Assembly: GCA_902583585.1 (NCBI GenBank)
Contig: CACHWN010000002.1
Coordinates: 1-64,000 of the forward strand
Reading direction: 5' to 3'
Origin: an uncultured Pelagibacteraceae bacterium
Lineage (GTDB): Bacteria; Pseudomonadota; Alphaproteobacteria; Pelagibacterales; Pelagibacteraceae
DNA length: 64,000 bases
Shown here: positions 47,634 through 57,566 of the stretch, piece by piece
Position numbering within the stretch: position 1 is the stretch's first letter
Layout of the letters: each line of letters begins with the position of its first letter
The notes under the pieces: model-generated
Told to the model about the DNA's origin: nothing
What the model saw: the letters and a program-made list of their open reading frames with translations, nothing else
Database searches by the model: none
Translations under genes and position numbers: made by a program

Positions 47634-48689
47634 TTAAAACGCCATAGTTATTGCAAGTAAGAATTGATCTATACTTTTGTTCGAAACCCAACCAACATTA
47701 TCGTAAGTACCCATTGCGGCAGAAATTGTTGCTCCACCTATTGAGTAAGCAGCTTGGATAGATTTAGATTCTTGATCAACGTCTGCAGTTGTAGCTGTAA
47801 CGTTCTGTCTAGTATCTTCTTCTACCTCGTAAGAAACCGATAAGTTATCTGTTGCAGCGTAAGCAATAGAATAGTTCTTTTGCTCATAACCTTCAACAGC
47901 TGTTGCTGCTACGTTATCAGCAAGTAACAATGCTTTTCGCGCTTCTGAGTAACCAAATGAGAAAGGTCCCTGAGCATATTTAATGTATGCTGCACCTGAC
48001 TCTGGCTCTTGGTCGTTTTTAGCTAAACCAGCACCATCAAACTCGTTGTATGATGCACCAATTGTTAAACCATCAATTGGAGTTGCTGTAACTTGGTAAG
48101 CTGTCATTGATCTACCTTCACCTGTAGCAGATTTTGATTCAGTTGAACCTTTGTCATTTCCAGAATTAATTGTATCATCTAAATCTGGTGCGTAACCAAC
48201 TTTTATCACTGTTCCGAATGGTAACATTCCACTCGCAGTGTGGTATTGAAGGTTATTATAACCATCAATTGTAAAGTTATCGCCTGTACCGCTTGAAGGG
48301 TCACCTGAGTCTGTAGGTCTTGCGTATACTGATTGTGATGCACCGTCTTCAACATCTAATCCACCTTCGCTAACGAATACTCCAAATGTTCCGTATGGAG
48401 TTGTCAATGTTAACTTAGTGTCATCGTTTGTAGCAACACCACCATCTGTAGCATCTGTTGGATCTAATTCCATAGAGTATGACCATGTGTAACCATTGTC
48501 TAACTCACCAGCTGCTGTAAAGTTTAATTCGTTTGTTACACCTAAACCTTTACCTGTGTTCGACTGACCTGAGTAAACGTTGTAAGTTGCTTTCGCAGTA
48601 CCACTTACAGAAAGTTCACCAGCATTAGCTGAAGCAAATAAAGAAATAGAAGATAACATAACGATTAAAGATTTGATTATGTTTTTCAT
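47634..48689 (-). CDS. Outer-membrane porin
   Basis: The 351-residue protein starts with a signal peptide (MKNIIKSLIVMLSSISLFASANA) and then ELSVSGTAKATYNV. It has many alternating beta-strand segments rich in glycine, aromatic and acidic residues, and it ends ITMAF with a C-terminal phenylalanine, the outer-membrane assembly signal. It fits the gram-negative general porin superfamily. Its coding sequence is visibly richer in G and C and uses different codons from its neighbours, as expected of a very highly expressed protein. It has a good ribosome-binding site (AAAGGA) and a strong terminator, forming a single-gene unit. Confidence 0.88.
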   Translation of the reverse strand: MKNIIKSLIVMLSSISLFASANAGELSVSGTAKATYNVYSGQSNTGKGLGVTNELNFTAAGELDNGYTWSYSMELDPTDATDGGVATNDDTKLTLTTPYGTFGVFVSEGGLDVEDGASQSVYARPTDSGDPSSGTGDNFTIDGYNNLQYHTASGMLPFGTVIKVGYAPDLDDTINSGNDKGSTESKSATGEGRSMTAYQVTATPIDGLTIGASYNEFDGAGLAKNDQEPESGAAYIKYAQGPFSFGYSEARKALLLADNVAATAVEGYEQKNYSIAYAATDNLSVSYEVEEDTRQNVTATTADVDQESKSIQAAYSIGGATISAAMGTYDNVGWVSNKSIDQFLLAITMAF

Positions 48690-48710
48690 TGTTTTTCCTT
48701 TGTTATATTA

Positions 48711-48725
48711 GTTAAATAATTTAAC
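48711..48725. promoter_or_regulatory. 15-bp perfect palindrome in the porin leader
   Basis: GTTAAATAATTTAAC is a perfect 7-1-7 inverted repeat 21 bases before the porin start. It could be a repressor site or a 5' UTR hairpin affecting porin mRNA. Short AT-rich palindromes arise easily by chance, so support is modest. Confidence 0.35.
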
Positions 48726-48796
48726 TAGAGTATTTCTACAGATTTTAATTGTATTTTCCCTCTGAAAATCAGTGTTTTAGCCATTTTTTAGACCTT

Positions 48797-48814
48797 TGTT
48801 GTAATTTTACAACA
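48797..48814. promoter_or_regulatory. Perfect 8-2-8 palindrome TGTTGTAA-TT-TTACAACA upstream of the porin
   Basis: This 18-base inverted repeat lies about 107 bases before the porin start and 101 before the divergent DUF3576 lipoprotein gene, in a gap of 225 bases. It has the size and symmetry of a dimeric regulator site. Its half-site GTTGTAA matches the heptamer repeated in the dnaA upstream region. The regulator is unknown. Confidence 0.5.
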
Positions 48815-48914
48815 CAAAATATCCCTTATTCACTCGATTTTTTGAAGAATATCCATCAGGTACTTACAAATAAATGTTATCCCCTGATTATCCAATAATT
48901 GATATAAAAAACTT

Positions 48915-49436
48915 ATGTCTTTTAAACTAAAATTTTTATCTGCGTTCTCTCTACTAATTTTTCTAAACAGTTGTGGTGGTCTATCAAAAACTGACACCAG
49001 AAAAGTACCTGTTAATGCTCAAGAGAGAGCAAGAAAAAATGTAGAGGAAGGACGAGCTGCAGGAATAGGAAATCTTTTGAAAGGCGGCCGAAACACCTTT
49101 CAATTTAGCTCATCAAATCCGATGTGGAGAGCATCTTTAGAGATATTAGATTTTATGCCTTTAACCACAGTAGATTACTCAGGAGGTATGATTATTTCAG
49201 ATTGGTATTCAGAAAGTGCCAGATCAAATGAGTCAATTAAAATTTCTGTTAGATTTTTAGCAAATGAAGTAAGGAGCGATAGTATAAAAGTAATTGTTCA
49301 CAAAAAGAATTGTTCCTCCCAACAAACGTGTAAAACTATTTTACTTAATAATTCTAAAATAAAAGAGGAATTAACGTCATCAATTCTAAGAAAAGCTGCT
49401 TTATTAAAAAATCAAGATAAAAAAAAGAAAAATTAA
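48915..49436 (+). CDS. DUF3576 lipoprotein
   Basis: The N-terminus FKLKFLSAFSLLIFLNSCGG is a lipoprotein signal with the acylated cysteine in LNSC. The rest of the 173 residues follows the alphaproteobacterial DUF3576 pattern: NPMWRASLEILDFMPLTTVDYSGGMIISDWYS, then a beta-rich region and a basic tail. It is probably a periplasm-facing outer-membrane lipoprotein of unknown role. In alphaproteobacteria the family commonly precedes leuS and lptE, as here, hinting at a link to outer-membrane assembly. Confidence 0.82.
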   Translation: MSFKLKFLSAFSLLIFLNSCGGLSKTDTRKVPVNAQERARKNVEEGRAAGIGNLLKGGRNTFQFSSSNPMWRASLEILDFMPLTTVDYSGGMIISDWYSESARSNESIKISVRFLANEVRSDSIKVIVHKKNCSSQQTCKTILLNNSKIKEELTSSILRKAALLKNQDKKKKN

Positions 49437-49442
49437 GATTTA

Positions 49443-51956
49443 ATGGAAAGAATAAATTTTCAAGCAATTGAAAAAAAATGGCAAAATAAATTTAAAAATA
49501 AAAAGTTATATTCAAAAAAAAATTCAAAAAAATTTTATTGTCTTGAAATGTTCCCTTACCCGTCGGGTAAAATCCATATGGGGCATGTGAGAAATTATAC
49601 AATAGGAGATGTAATAGCCAGGTATAAATATTTAAATGGTTATAATGTTCTTCACCCCATGGGATGGGATGCCTTCGGTCTACCCGCAGAAAATGCTTCA
49701 AAATTAAACAACGAGCACCCAAAAGAATGGACTTTGAAGAATATAGATACCATGAAAAAACAGTTAAAGTTACTTGGATTGTCTATAGATTGGGATTTAG
49801 AAATTTCTACTTGTGACAAAGAATATTACAAGCATCAACAGGAATTATTTATAGATTTTTACAATAATGGACTCGTTTCTCGTAAAGAGACCTATGTAAA
49901 TTGGGATCCTGAAGAAAATACAGTTTTAGCAAACGAGCAAGTAATTAATGGAAGGGGTTGGAGATCAAATGCTGTTGTTCAAAGGAAAAAATTATCACAG
50001 TGGTTTTTTAATATTACAAAATTTGCCGATGAACTTTTAAATGACTTAGAAAAATTAGAGGGTTGGCCAGAAAAAGTTAAATTAATGCAAAAAAACTGGA
50101 TAGGAAAATCCTATGGATGTGAAATTAATTTTGAAATTGAAAATAAGGCTGAAAAAATAAATGTTTTTACTACAAGACCGGACACCATATTTGGAGCAAG
50201 TTTTTTAGCATTGTCTGTTGACCATCCATTAAATAAGAATTTTGCAGAGTCAGAAAAATTTAAGAAATTTAAGGAAAACTGCAATAAAACTGGAACAACA
50301 GAAGAAGCTTTAGCGAATGCTGAAAAATTAGGATTTGATACTGGTTTATGTGTAAAACATCCTTTTATTTCTAAAAAAAAATTACCTATATATTTTGCAA
50401 ATTTCGTGCTTATGGATTATGGAACAGGTGCAATTTTTGGATGTCCAGCCCACGATCAAAGAGATTTTGACTTTGCAAAAAAATATAACCTTGAAGTTAT
50501 TAAAGTGGTGGAGGGAGATAATTCTAAAGATAAACTGACTGAAGCGTTCACAGGTAATGGAAAATTAATTAATTCAAGCTTTTTAAATAATTTAACTATT
50601 GATCAAGCAAAAGAAAAAATAATTAGCGAAATTGAAAAAATAAATATAGGAAAAAAGAAAATTTTGTTTCGTCTCAAAGATTGGGGTGTTTCAAGGCAAC
50701 GTTACTGGGGATGTCCTATACCAATGATATATCTTGAGGATGGAACTGTTGTCCCAGTAGAAAAAAGTGAATTACCTATAGAACTGCCTGATAATATAGA
50801 TCTTAATTGTCATGGAAATCCACTTGATAAGCACCCTAGCTGGAAAAAAACAACACAAAAATCAACCGGTAAAAAAGCTATCAGAGAAACTGATACTTTA
50901 GATACATTTGTAGATTCATCTTGGTATTTTTTACGATTCTGTTCTCCTAAATTTGAAAAATCTGCCTTTGATGAAAAAAAAGTTAAATATTGGATGCCTG
51001 TAGATCAGTATATAGGAGGGATAGAACATGCGATTTTACATTTACTCTATTCACGTTTTTTTACAAAAGGAATTAGAAAGTTTAATGAAAAATTAAAAAT
51101 TTCAGAACCATTTAAAAATTTGTTTACTCAAGGGATGGTATGCCATGAATCTTACAAAGATATTGAAGGAAACTGGTTATACCCAGATGAAATTGAAAAA
51201 ATTGACTCAAAAACGGTTCTAAAAAAGATTGACAAATCAAAAGTAGTTGTGGGGCCGCCGGAATCAATGTCCAAATCAAAAAAAAATACTATTGATCCAG
51301 AAACAATGATAAATCAATATGGTGCAGATGCTGTGAGATGGTTTATACTTTCTGATAGTCCTCCTGAAAAAGATGTCCAATGGTCTGATGTGGGCGTATT
51401 ATCAGCAAATAAATTTTTACAGAGAATTTGGAATCTAAATCTCTCAATTATAAATAGGAAAGAGAAGAAAATTGATAAAAAAGAAGAAAAAGAATTTTCC
51501 TCAATAATAAATAATTTTATAATTAAGATAGATAATTCAATAAATAGTTTCAGATTTAATGTTTCAATTGCTCTTTTTTACGAGATATTTACCTTTGTAA
51601 AGAATTCAATCGAAAAAGGGTTAAGTAATTCTATTTTAAAAGAAAATATTACGAAAATAATGATAATTATGATCCCTTTTATTCCACATTTGGCTAGCGA
51701 ATGTCTGGAAAGTTTAAACTGTAAAAATACCGACAACTGGCCAAAAGTTGATAAAATAAATGTTCCAGAACTAATTAAAGTTGCAATTCAAGTCAATGGA
51801 AAAACGAGAGACATAATTAAAATTGAAAAGGATAATTCTGAACAAGAAATTCATAAAGAAATCATGAAAGATTCTAAGGCAAAAAAATACATAGAAAATA
51901 AAAAGATTAGAAAAACAATATTTGTTAAGAATAAAATTATAAATTACATTATATAG
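49443..51956 (+). CDS. leuS: Leucyl-tRNA synthetase
   Basis: This class I synthetase of 837 residues shows the HIGH-type motif [15 protein letters not shown], the editing-domain [21 protein letters not shown]-type motif ([14 protein letters not shown]), and KMSKS as [13 protein letters not shown]. It is in a tight chain with the DUF3576 gene (6 bases) and lptE (5 bases). Confidence 0.98.
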   Translation: MERINFQAIEKKWQNKFKNKKLYSKKNSKKFYCLEMFPYPSGKIHMGHVRNYTIGDVIARYKYLNGYNVLHPMGWDAFGLPAENASKLNNEHPKEWTLKNIDTMKKQLKLLGLSIDWDLEISTCDKEYYKHQQELFIDFYNNGLVSRKETYVNWDPEENTVLANEQVINGRGWRSNAVVQRKKLSQWFFNITKFADELLNDLEKLEGWPEKVKLMQKNWIGKSYGCEINFEIENKAEKINVFTTRPDTIFGASFLALSVDHPLNKNFAESEKFKKFKENCNKTGTTEEALANAEKLGFDTGLCVKHPFISKKKLPIYFANFVLMDYGTGAIFGCPAHDQRDFDFAKKYNLEVIKVVEGDNSKDKLTEAFTGNGKLINSSFLNNLTIDQAKEKIISEIEKINIGKKKILFRLKDWGVSRQRYWGCPIPMIYLEDGTVVPVEKSELPIELPDNIDLNCHGNPLDKHPSWKKTTQKSTGKKAIRETDTLDTFVDSSWYFLRFCSPKFEKSAFDEKKVKYWMPVDQYIGGIEHAILHLLYSRFFTKGIRKFNEKLKISEPFKNLFTQGMVCHESYKDIEGNWLYPDEIEKIDSKTVLKKIDKSKVVVGPPESMSKSKKNTIDPETMINQYGADAVRWFILSDSPPEKDVQWSDVGVLSANKFLQRIWNLNLSIINRKEKKIDKKEEKEFSSIINNFIIKIDNSINSFRFNVSIALFYEIFTFVKNSIEKGLSNSILKENITKIMIIMIPFIPHLASECLESLNCKNTDNWPKVDKINVPELIKVAIQVNGKTRDIIKIEKDNSEQEIHKEIMKDSKAKKYIENKKIRKTIFVKNKIINYII

Positions 51957-51961
51957 ATAAA

Positions 51962-52423
51962 ATGAAAAAAATATTCATAGTTTTTTTTTTAAATTTGTTC
52001 TTAATTAGTTGTGGTTATAAAGTAGTTGATAAAAGTGGCCAAAGAAACTTTTATGTAACTGAAACAATTAATTCTGGCGATAGTAGAATTAATTTTAAGA
52101 TTAAAAATAAATTGTTGTTTAATAATCCTGAAAATCAAGAAAAGATATTATCGTTGAATATAAATTCAAATAAAAAAAAAGATATTCATGAAAAAAATGA
52201 AAAAAATGAAATTACAAAATACAAAATTGATGTAACAATTAAGGTCAAATTTACTGAAATTATTGATCAAATTAGTGGGGAATTTGTAGTTAGTGCAACT
52301 AAGATTTTAAATGTTCAAAATCAACAGTTTGGTACACTAAATCGTGAGAGGAGATTAATAGACTTAATCTGTGATGATTTAGCAGAAAAAATACTAGATG
52401 AGATATCGATTAGAATAAAATGA
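51962..52423 (+). CDS. lptE: LPS-assembly lipoprotein LptE
   Basis: LptE plugs the LptD translocon that delivers lipopolysaccharide to the outer leaflet. The 153-residue protein has a lipoprotein signal ending LISCGYKVV, where CGY is typical, and a mixed alpha-beta body. Sequence conservation in the family is low, so much of the call rests on the conserved leuS-lptE-holA order. Its end overlaps holA by 4 bases (ATGA). Confidence 0.82.
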   Translation: MKKIFIVFFLNLFLISCGYKVVDKSGQRNFYVTETINSGDSRINFKIKNKLLFNNPENQEKILSLNINSNKKKDIHEKNEKNEITKYKIDVTIKVKFTEIIDQISGEFVVSATKILNVQNQQFGTLNRERRLIDLICDDLAEKILDEISIRIK

Positions 52424-53406
52424 TATACAAAAGTTATCTTATTGAAAAAAATATCAATTCTATTAAAGAAAACGTAATTTTATTTTACGGTGAAAATTAC
52501 GGAATTAAAAAAGATTTTAGAGAGAAAATTAGAAAAACCAATAAAGATTCCGAATTTTTGTTATTTGATCAAAAAAATATTTTAGAAAATTCCAGCATTT
52601 TATACAACGAATTATACAACACCTCCTTATTTGAAAAAAATAAGGTTTTGTTTTTAGAAAATGTCAACGATAGAATATTGGATGTAATTCAGGATGTTCA
52701 TCTAAATTTGGACAATCAGAAAATATATTTATTCTCTGATATTTTAGAAAAAAAATCTAAATTGAGAAATTTTTTTGAAAAATCAGATAAGTGCGCAGTT
52801 ATCCCTTGTTACATTGATAATGAAGTCACAATTAAAAATTTAATTCTGGAAAAATTAAAAGGATACGATGGTTTAACTGCTTATAATTTAAATTTAATAC
52901 TTAACCATGTATCTTTAGACAGGATTAAACTTAACAATGAAATAGAAAAAATTATAGCCTACTTCATTGATAAAAAACTCAAAACTAGGGAATTATCAAT
53001 TTTATTAGATGTAAATTTGATAGATGATTTTAATTTCTTAAAGGATGAGGCGCTTAGTGGAAACAAGGAAAAAACAAATGACTTATTAAGCGATACAGTG
53101 TTGGATGACGAAAAAGCCATCTATTACTTAACATTAATTAACCAAAGACTTAATAAATTATATCAGTTAAAGAAGAGTAAAGACTTAAACTTAGAAACTG
53201 CGATTAGTAAGCTTAAACCACCAATATTTTGGAAAGATAAACCTCGTTTGATGATGCAAGCAAAAAAATGGGATGAAAAAAGGCTCAAAAGAGTATTAGA
53301 GAAAACTTATAATATTGAAAAAATGATAAAAACTAACTCATTTCTAAATAAACAAATAATCTTAAAAGAACTTGTAATAAATATATGTGATACGGCTAAT
53401 TCTTAG
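52420..53406 (+). CDS. holA: DNA polymerase III delta subunit
   Basis: The delta subunit opens the sliding clamp in the clamp loader. The 328-residue protein begins with the family pattern VILFYGENYGIKKDFREKI, has a LNEIEKI-like segment (KLNNEIEKIIAYF) and the C-terminal KPPIFWKDKPRLMMQAKKW helix region. It overlaps lptE by 4 bases and the convergent parB by 11 bases. Confidence 0.88.
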   Translation: MIYKSYLIEKNINSIKENVILFYGENYGIKKDFREKIRKTNKDSEFLLFDQKNILENSSILYNELYNTSLFEKNKVLFLENVNDRILDVIQDVHLNLDNQKIYLFSDILEKKSKLRNFFEKSDKCAVIPCYIDNEVTIKNLILEKLKGYDGLTAYNLNLILNHVSLDRIKLNNEIEKIIAYFIDKKLKTRELSILLDVNLIDDFNFLKDEALSGNKEKTNDLLSDTVLDDEKAIYYLTLINQRLNKLYQLKKSKDLNLETAISKLKPPIFWKDKPRLMMQAKKWDEKRLKRVLEKTYNIEKMIKTNSFLNKQIILKELVINICDTANS

Positions 53407-54250
53407 TAAGAAGATTTGAAATTAATTCAAATTGATCGAGATCTTTATACTCAATAGAAATTTTGCCAGAATTATTTTTTTTGTTAGCTATACTAACTTT
53501 AAGACCTAAAACTTTTTGAATTTTTTCTTGAGTTTTTAAAATATTTGTATCGATAACTCTTTCTTTATCACCACTTTTTTTATTTCTAGTAAGATACTCA
53601 ACTTTCCTCGCACTGTAATTTTTTGAAACTATTTCTTCTGCTATAGATGATGCATTTGAAATACCGATTAGAGGTCTAGCTTGTCCAGAAGTAAGTGTGC
53701 CTTCTTCTAACATAGCAATTACATCACTTGGTAAAGTTAACAATCTTAAAGTGTTGCTCACATGACTTCTGCTCTTTGACATAAGTTTAGAAATACTTTC
53801 ATGATCATATTTAAACTCTTCGTTCAATCTTTTATATCCTCTTGCCTCTTCAATCGGATTAAGGTCATCTCTTTGAATATTTTCAACAATAGCAACTTCA
53901 AGAGACTCTACATCACTAAGATCTAAAACTGTTACTGGAATTTCGTGAAGCCCAGCTTTTTGAGCAGCTAACCATCTTCTTTCTCCAGCAACTATTTCGT
54001 ACCTGCCGGGGTCAGACTTGCTTGGTCTAACTGCTATTGGCTGGATTATACCGTTTTTTCTTATAGAATTAGTCAATTCTTCAAGTTTTTCCTCGCTAAA
54101 ATTCTGTCTTGGTTGATATGGATTTCTACTTAAATCACTAATTGAGACCTTGTTAGATGAAGTGGTTTCTTTATTTTTTTCTAAAGGCTTTTCGTCCCCA
54201 AATAAAGCTGATAAGCCTCGTCCCAAACCTTTTTTTTTCCCTGTGCTCAT
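53396..54250 (-). CDS. parB: Chromosome partitioning protein ParB
   Basis: ParB binds parS and loads onto DNA to segregate the origin region. The 284-residue protein has the N-terminal ParA-interaction segment (GLGRGLSALFG), the CTPase/ParB domain with NPYQPRQNF, IVAGERRWLAAQKAGL and ENIQRDDLNPIEEA, and a helix-turn-helix with SRSHVSNTLRLLTLP. It overlaps parA by 4 bases. Two parS-like sites lie upstream in rsmG. Confidence 0.96.
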   Translation of the reverse strand: MSTGKKKGLGRGLSALFGDEKPLEKNKETTSSNKVSISDLSRNPYQPRQNFSEEKLEELTNSIRKNGIIQPIAVRPSKSDPGRYEIVAGERRWLAAQKAGLHEIPVTVLDLSDVESLEVAIVENIQRDDLNPIEEARGYKRLNEEFKYDHESISKLMSKSRSHVSNTLRLLTLPSDVIAMLEEGTLTSGQARPLIGISNASSIAEEIVSKNYSARKVEYLTRNKKSGDKERVIDTNILKTQEKIQKVLGLKVSIANKKNNSGKISIEYKDLDQFELISNLLTKN

Positions 54251-55041
54251 GCAGCACTTTCTATTTTGTTATTTTTAATAAATTCTTCAGCAAGCTTAAA
54301 ATACGATTTACTTCCGACACAATTCTTATCGTAAATCACACAAGGTAAACCATGAGATGGGGCCTCTGATAAACGAACGTTCCTCTGAATCACAGTTTGA
54401 TATACTTTGTCTTTAAAATAGTTTCGAGCCTCTCTATCAACTTCAGAAGAAAGTTTATTACGTTTATCGAACATTGTTAATAAAATCCCTCTTATTTTTA
54501 AACTAGGATTAAGATTTTCTTTGATTCTATCAATTGTTTTTACAAGTTGAGTAATACCTTCCAATGCAAAAAATTCAGTTTGAAGAGGCACCAATAATTC
54601 ATCTGATGCAACTAATGCCATTATAGTGAGCAAACTCAACGAAGGGGGACAATCTATAAAGATATTATCATATTTTTTTAATGGTCCATCTTTAAGATTC
54701 AGAATTTCTTTTAATACAAATGCTCTGTTGGAATCGTTAGCTGTTTCAACCTCAAGACCAGAGAGATTTACATGAGAACCTATTAAATCTAAATTTTTAA
54801 CATCAGTTTTCTGGATTATATTTTCAATATTAATTTTTTTTATTAAAAGATTGTAAACATTTTTATCTTCGTCATTATTATTTTTACCAAGCCCAGTTGT
54901 TGCGTTGCCTTGTGGATCTAAATCAATTACTAAATTATTTTGACCCATAATGGACAGTGAGGCAGCTAAGTTTATTACGGTAGTGGTTTTTCCAACGCCA
55001 CCTTTCTGATTTATGATCGCTATTATTGTAGGTGATGACAT
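54247..55041 (-). CDS. parA: Chromosome partitioning ATPase ParA
   Basis: ParA is the Walker-type ATPase that moves ParB-parS complexes. The 264-residue protein has the deviant Walker A NQKGGVGKTTTVINLA, the DLDPQGNATTGLG segment, Walker B FIDCPPSL and PLQTEFFALEG. It follows rsmG with no gap and overlaps parB, as in the common rsmG-parA-parB operon. Confidence 0.97.
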   Translation of the reverse strand: MSSPTIIAIINQKGGVGKTTTVINLAASLSIMGQNNLVIDLDPQGNATTGLGKNNNDEDKNVYNLLIKKINIENIIQKTDVKNLDLIGSHVNLSGLEVETANDSNRAFVLKEILNLKDGPLKKYDNIFIDCPPSLSLLTIMALVASDELLVPLQTEFFALEGITQLVKTIDRIKENLNPSLKIRGILLTMFDKRNKLSSEVDREARNYFKDKVYQTVIQRNVRLSEAPSHGLPCVIYDKNCVGSKSYFKLAEEFIKNNKIESAA

Positions 55042-55659
55042 TTAGTTGTTAATCTCCATCAAAATTATTTTTGAATCTTTATTTGTCATGCTTTTTTCTA
55101 ATTTATAAGGGTATTTTTTTGTTTTAAAAGAATTATTTATTTCTTTCTGTGCATTTTGACCTTTTAGAATCATTAATTTATGTGGTTTTTTAGCGATTTC
55201 ACGTGAAACTTGTATTATTTTGTCTAATTTTTTAAAAGCCCTACAAATTATAATCTCAGAATCTATAACTTCATTTCTGACATCTCCTAAAACCTCTGCA
55301 TTTAAACTCAATTCATTAATTACACCCGTTAAGAACCTTCTTTTTACTGATGATTTTTCATATAATTTCACGTGAAAAGCCTCATTTTTATTGAATATTT
55401 GTACTACAAGGCCCGGAAATCCTGCGCCAGTGCCAAGATCAGCCACGGAATTAAGATTAAAATCAATAAACTTAACCAATTGAGCTGAGTCAAGTATATG
55501 TCTATGCCAAATTTGATTTTCTGTGCTTTTAGCAATTAAATTATAATTTTGATTTTCTTTTAAGACTAGATTTGTGAACTTTTTGAGCTTTTCAATTGAT
55601 TGATCACTAAAATTAAGACTCTTTTTGAGAATATTTATGACTTCAAGCTGCTGCATCAA
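55042..55659 (-). CDS. rsmG: 16S rRNA G527 N7-methyltransferase RsmG (GidB)
   Basis: RsmG methylates G527 of 16S rRNA. The 205-residue protein has [17 protein letters not shown] and the SAM-binding [17 protein letters not shown]. Its start overlaps mnmG by 4 bases. The gene also carries two TTTCACGTGAAA cores, so this coding DNA is under extra constraint as a ParB-binding region. Confidence 0.95.
   Translation of the reverse strand: MMQQLEVINILKKSLNFSDQSIEKLKKFTNLVLKENQNYNLIAKSTENQIWHRHILDSAQLVKFIDFNLNSVADLGTGAGFPGLVVQIFNKNEAFHVKLYEKSSVKRRFLTGVINELSLNAEVLGDVRNEVIDSEIIICRAFKKLDKIIQVSREIAKKPHKLMILKGQNAQKEINNSFKTKKYPYKLEKSMTNKDSKIILMEINN
55195..55210. other. parS: parS-like centromere site 1 inside rsmG
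   Basis: The 16 bases contain the perfect 12-base palindrome TTTCACGTGAAA (55197-55208) and match the general parS consensus TGTTTCACGTGAAACA at 13 of 16 positions. It is about 150 bases upstream of parA within rsmG. Intragenic parS sites near parAB are known in other bacteria. Confidence 0.75.
55364..55379. other. parS: parS-like centromere site 2 inside rsmG
   Basis: A second TTTCACGTGAAA core (55366-55377) lies 169 bases from the first and matches the parS consensus at 12 of 16 positions. I noticed this 12-base core nowhere else in the window. Two copies inside one 618-base gene next to parAB argue strongly against coincidence. Confidence 0.7.
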
Positions 55660-57524
55660 GCAGTGGCTTTATATTTAAGCTTTTTAATATGTGAAAGAAG
55701 AATAATTATAGCTGCTGGCGTAACGCCATCAATACGAATAGCTTGACCTAGCGTTTTTGGCTTCACTTGAAGCAACTTGCTCTTAATCTCATTAGATAGA
55801 CCGCTCAGTTTTTCATAATCTATACCTTCAGGTATAATAACGGACTCGTCTTTCTTAAAAGACTCTATATCTTTATCTTGTCTGTCCAGGTAACCCATGT
55901 AATGGGCGTCTGTTACAACTTGATTTTCAATAGGCTTTGTAAAACTAGGAATGTTAGGGAAAATTTGCCTTATTTTTGCCATATTTACTTTTCGCTGACC
56001 CATAATCTCTAAACAAGATCTTTTTACTCCATCCATAGCGATTTTAATATCATATTTCTGAGCTTGATTAGGTGATAAATAATTATTTTTTAAAATTGAA
56101 TTAAGAGCAAAAATATTTTTTTTCTTTTCATTAAATATTTTTTTTCTTTCAGACTTCACTAAATTTAAATTGATCCCAAAATCAGTTAGTCTTTGATCCG
56201 CATTGTCAGCTCTTAAAGTTAATCTATATTCGGCTCTAGATGTAAACATTCTATAAGGTTCTGTAACTCCTTTAGTAATGAGGTCATCAATCATAACACC
56301 AATATAAGAGGTTGATCGATCTAAAATAAACTCCTCTTGATTTCGAATTTTTAAAGCCGCATTAATACCTGCTATCAGACCTTGAGCTGCAGCTTCTTCG
56401 TACCCTGTAGTTCCATTAATTTGGCCAGCAAGAAATAAAGAATTGATTTTTTTGGTTTCTAAGGTTGCTTTTAGCTCCCTTGGATCGACGTAATCATACT
56501 CAATCGCGTAACCAGCCCTCTTCATCTTAACATGCTCTAAACCCTTGATTTTGCTTAATATTTTAAGCTGTATCTCCTCTGGAAGAGAAGTTGATATACC
56601 ATTTGGGTAAATGGTATTGTCCTTTAATCCCTCTGGCTCTAGGAAAATTTGATGTTTTTCTTTTTCCTTAAACTTAACAATTTTATCCTCAATAGATGGA
56701 CAATACCTAGGTCCTACTCCTTTTATGTTTCCTGAATACATAGCGCTTCTTGAAATATTTTCAGTAATAATTTTATGAACATCATTATTTGTGTAAGTCA
56801 TTCCACATTCAATCTGTTTATTATTGATCTTGTTCGTCAAAAAAGAGAAATAATAATGATCATCATCAGCAGGCTGCATTTCTAAGTCATCATAATTAAT
56901 TGTATCACCGTCTAGTCTAGGAGGCGTTCCGGTTTTTAATCTTCCAATTTGCATTTTAAATTTCGCTAGTTGCTCACTTAAACCGGTTGAGGGTTTTTCA
57001 TCATAACGACCAGCTGGTATCTGTGTTTCACCTATATGTATTAAACCATTCAAAAAAGTGCCAGTAGTAAGAATTAGTTCTTTAGTTTTTATCTCTTTGC
57101 CACTCTGACAAACGAATCCTATAACTTTGTTGTTATCAAATAAGAATTTTACTACCGGATCAGCTACAACCTCTAAATTTTCATAATTTAATAAAATCTT
57201 TTGCATATGTTCTTTGTAAAGAGCTCTATCTGATTGGGTCCTTGGTCCTTGCACTGCTGGGCCACGACTTCTATTTAATAATCTAAATTGAATACCAGAT
57301 TTATCAGCTACTACTCCCATCACACCATCTAAAGCATCGATTTCTCTCACAAGATGTCCTTTCCCAAGTCCTCCTATAGCGGGATTACACGACATTTCAC
57401 CAATAGTCTCAATTTTATGCGTAAAAAGGGCAGTATTTACGCCCATTCTAGCGGAAGCTGCTGCTGCCTCACATCCGGCATGTCCTCCACCTATAACTAC
57501 TACATCATAGCTTTGTTTTGTCAT
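55656..57524 (-). CDS. mnmG: tRNA uridine-5-carboxymethylaminomethyl synthesis enzyme MnmG (GidA)
   Basis: MnmG, with MnmE, modifies the wobble uridine of certain tRNAs using FAD and folate. The 622-residue protein has the FAD motif [21 protein letters not shown], the signature [39 protein letters not shown], and the [23 protein letters not shown] segment. It lies between mnmE and rsmG on the same strand. Confidence 0.98.
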   Translation of the reverse strand: MTKQSYDVVVIGGGHAGCEAAAASARMGVNTALFTHKIETIGEMSCNPAIGGLGKGHLVREIDALDGVMGVVADKSGIQFRLLNRSRGPAVQGPRTQSDRALYKEHMQKILLNYENLEVVADPVVKFLFDNNKVIGFVCQSGKEIKTKELILTTGTFLNGLIHIGETQIPAGRYDEKPSTGLSEQLAKFKMQIGRLKTGTPPRLDGDTINYDDLEMQPADDDHYYFSFLTNKINNKQIECGMTYTNNDVHKIITENISRSAMYSGNIKGVGPRYCPSIEDKIVKFKEKEKHQIFLEPEGLKDNTIYPNGISTSLPEEIQLKILSKIKGLEHVKMKRAGYAIEYDYVDPRELKATLETKKINSLFLAGQINGTTGYEEAAAQGLIAGINAALKIRNQEEFILDRSTSYIGVMIDDLITKGVTEPYRMFTSRAEYRLTLRADNADQRLTDFGINLNLVKSERKKIFNEKKKNIFALNSILKNNYLSPNQAQKYDIKIAMDGVKRSCLEIMGQRKVNMAKIRQIFPNIPSFTKPIENQVVTDAHYMGYLDRQDKDIESFKKDESVIIPEGIDYEKLSGLSNEIKSKLLQVKPKTLGQAIRIDGVTPAAIIILLSHIKKLKYKATA

Positions 57525-57566
57525 TCTGTGAATGTAAACCTCTAGATTAAGAATACAAGAAGTATT

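Noticed and set aside
48877-48896. Tandem TTATCCCCT and TTATCCAAT as possible DnaA boxes and an origin
   Set aside because: Each matches the TTATCCACA consensus at only 7 of 9 positions, there are just two, and no adjacent unwinding element stands out against the AT-rich background. A strand-skew plot over the whole chromosome would be needed.
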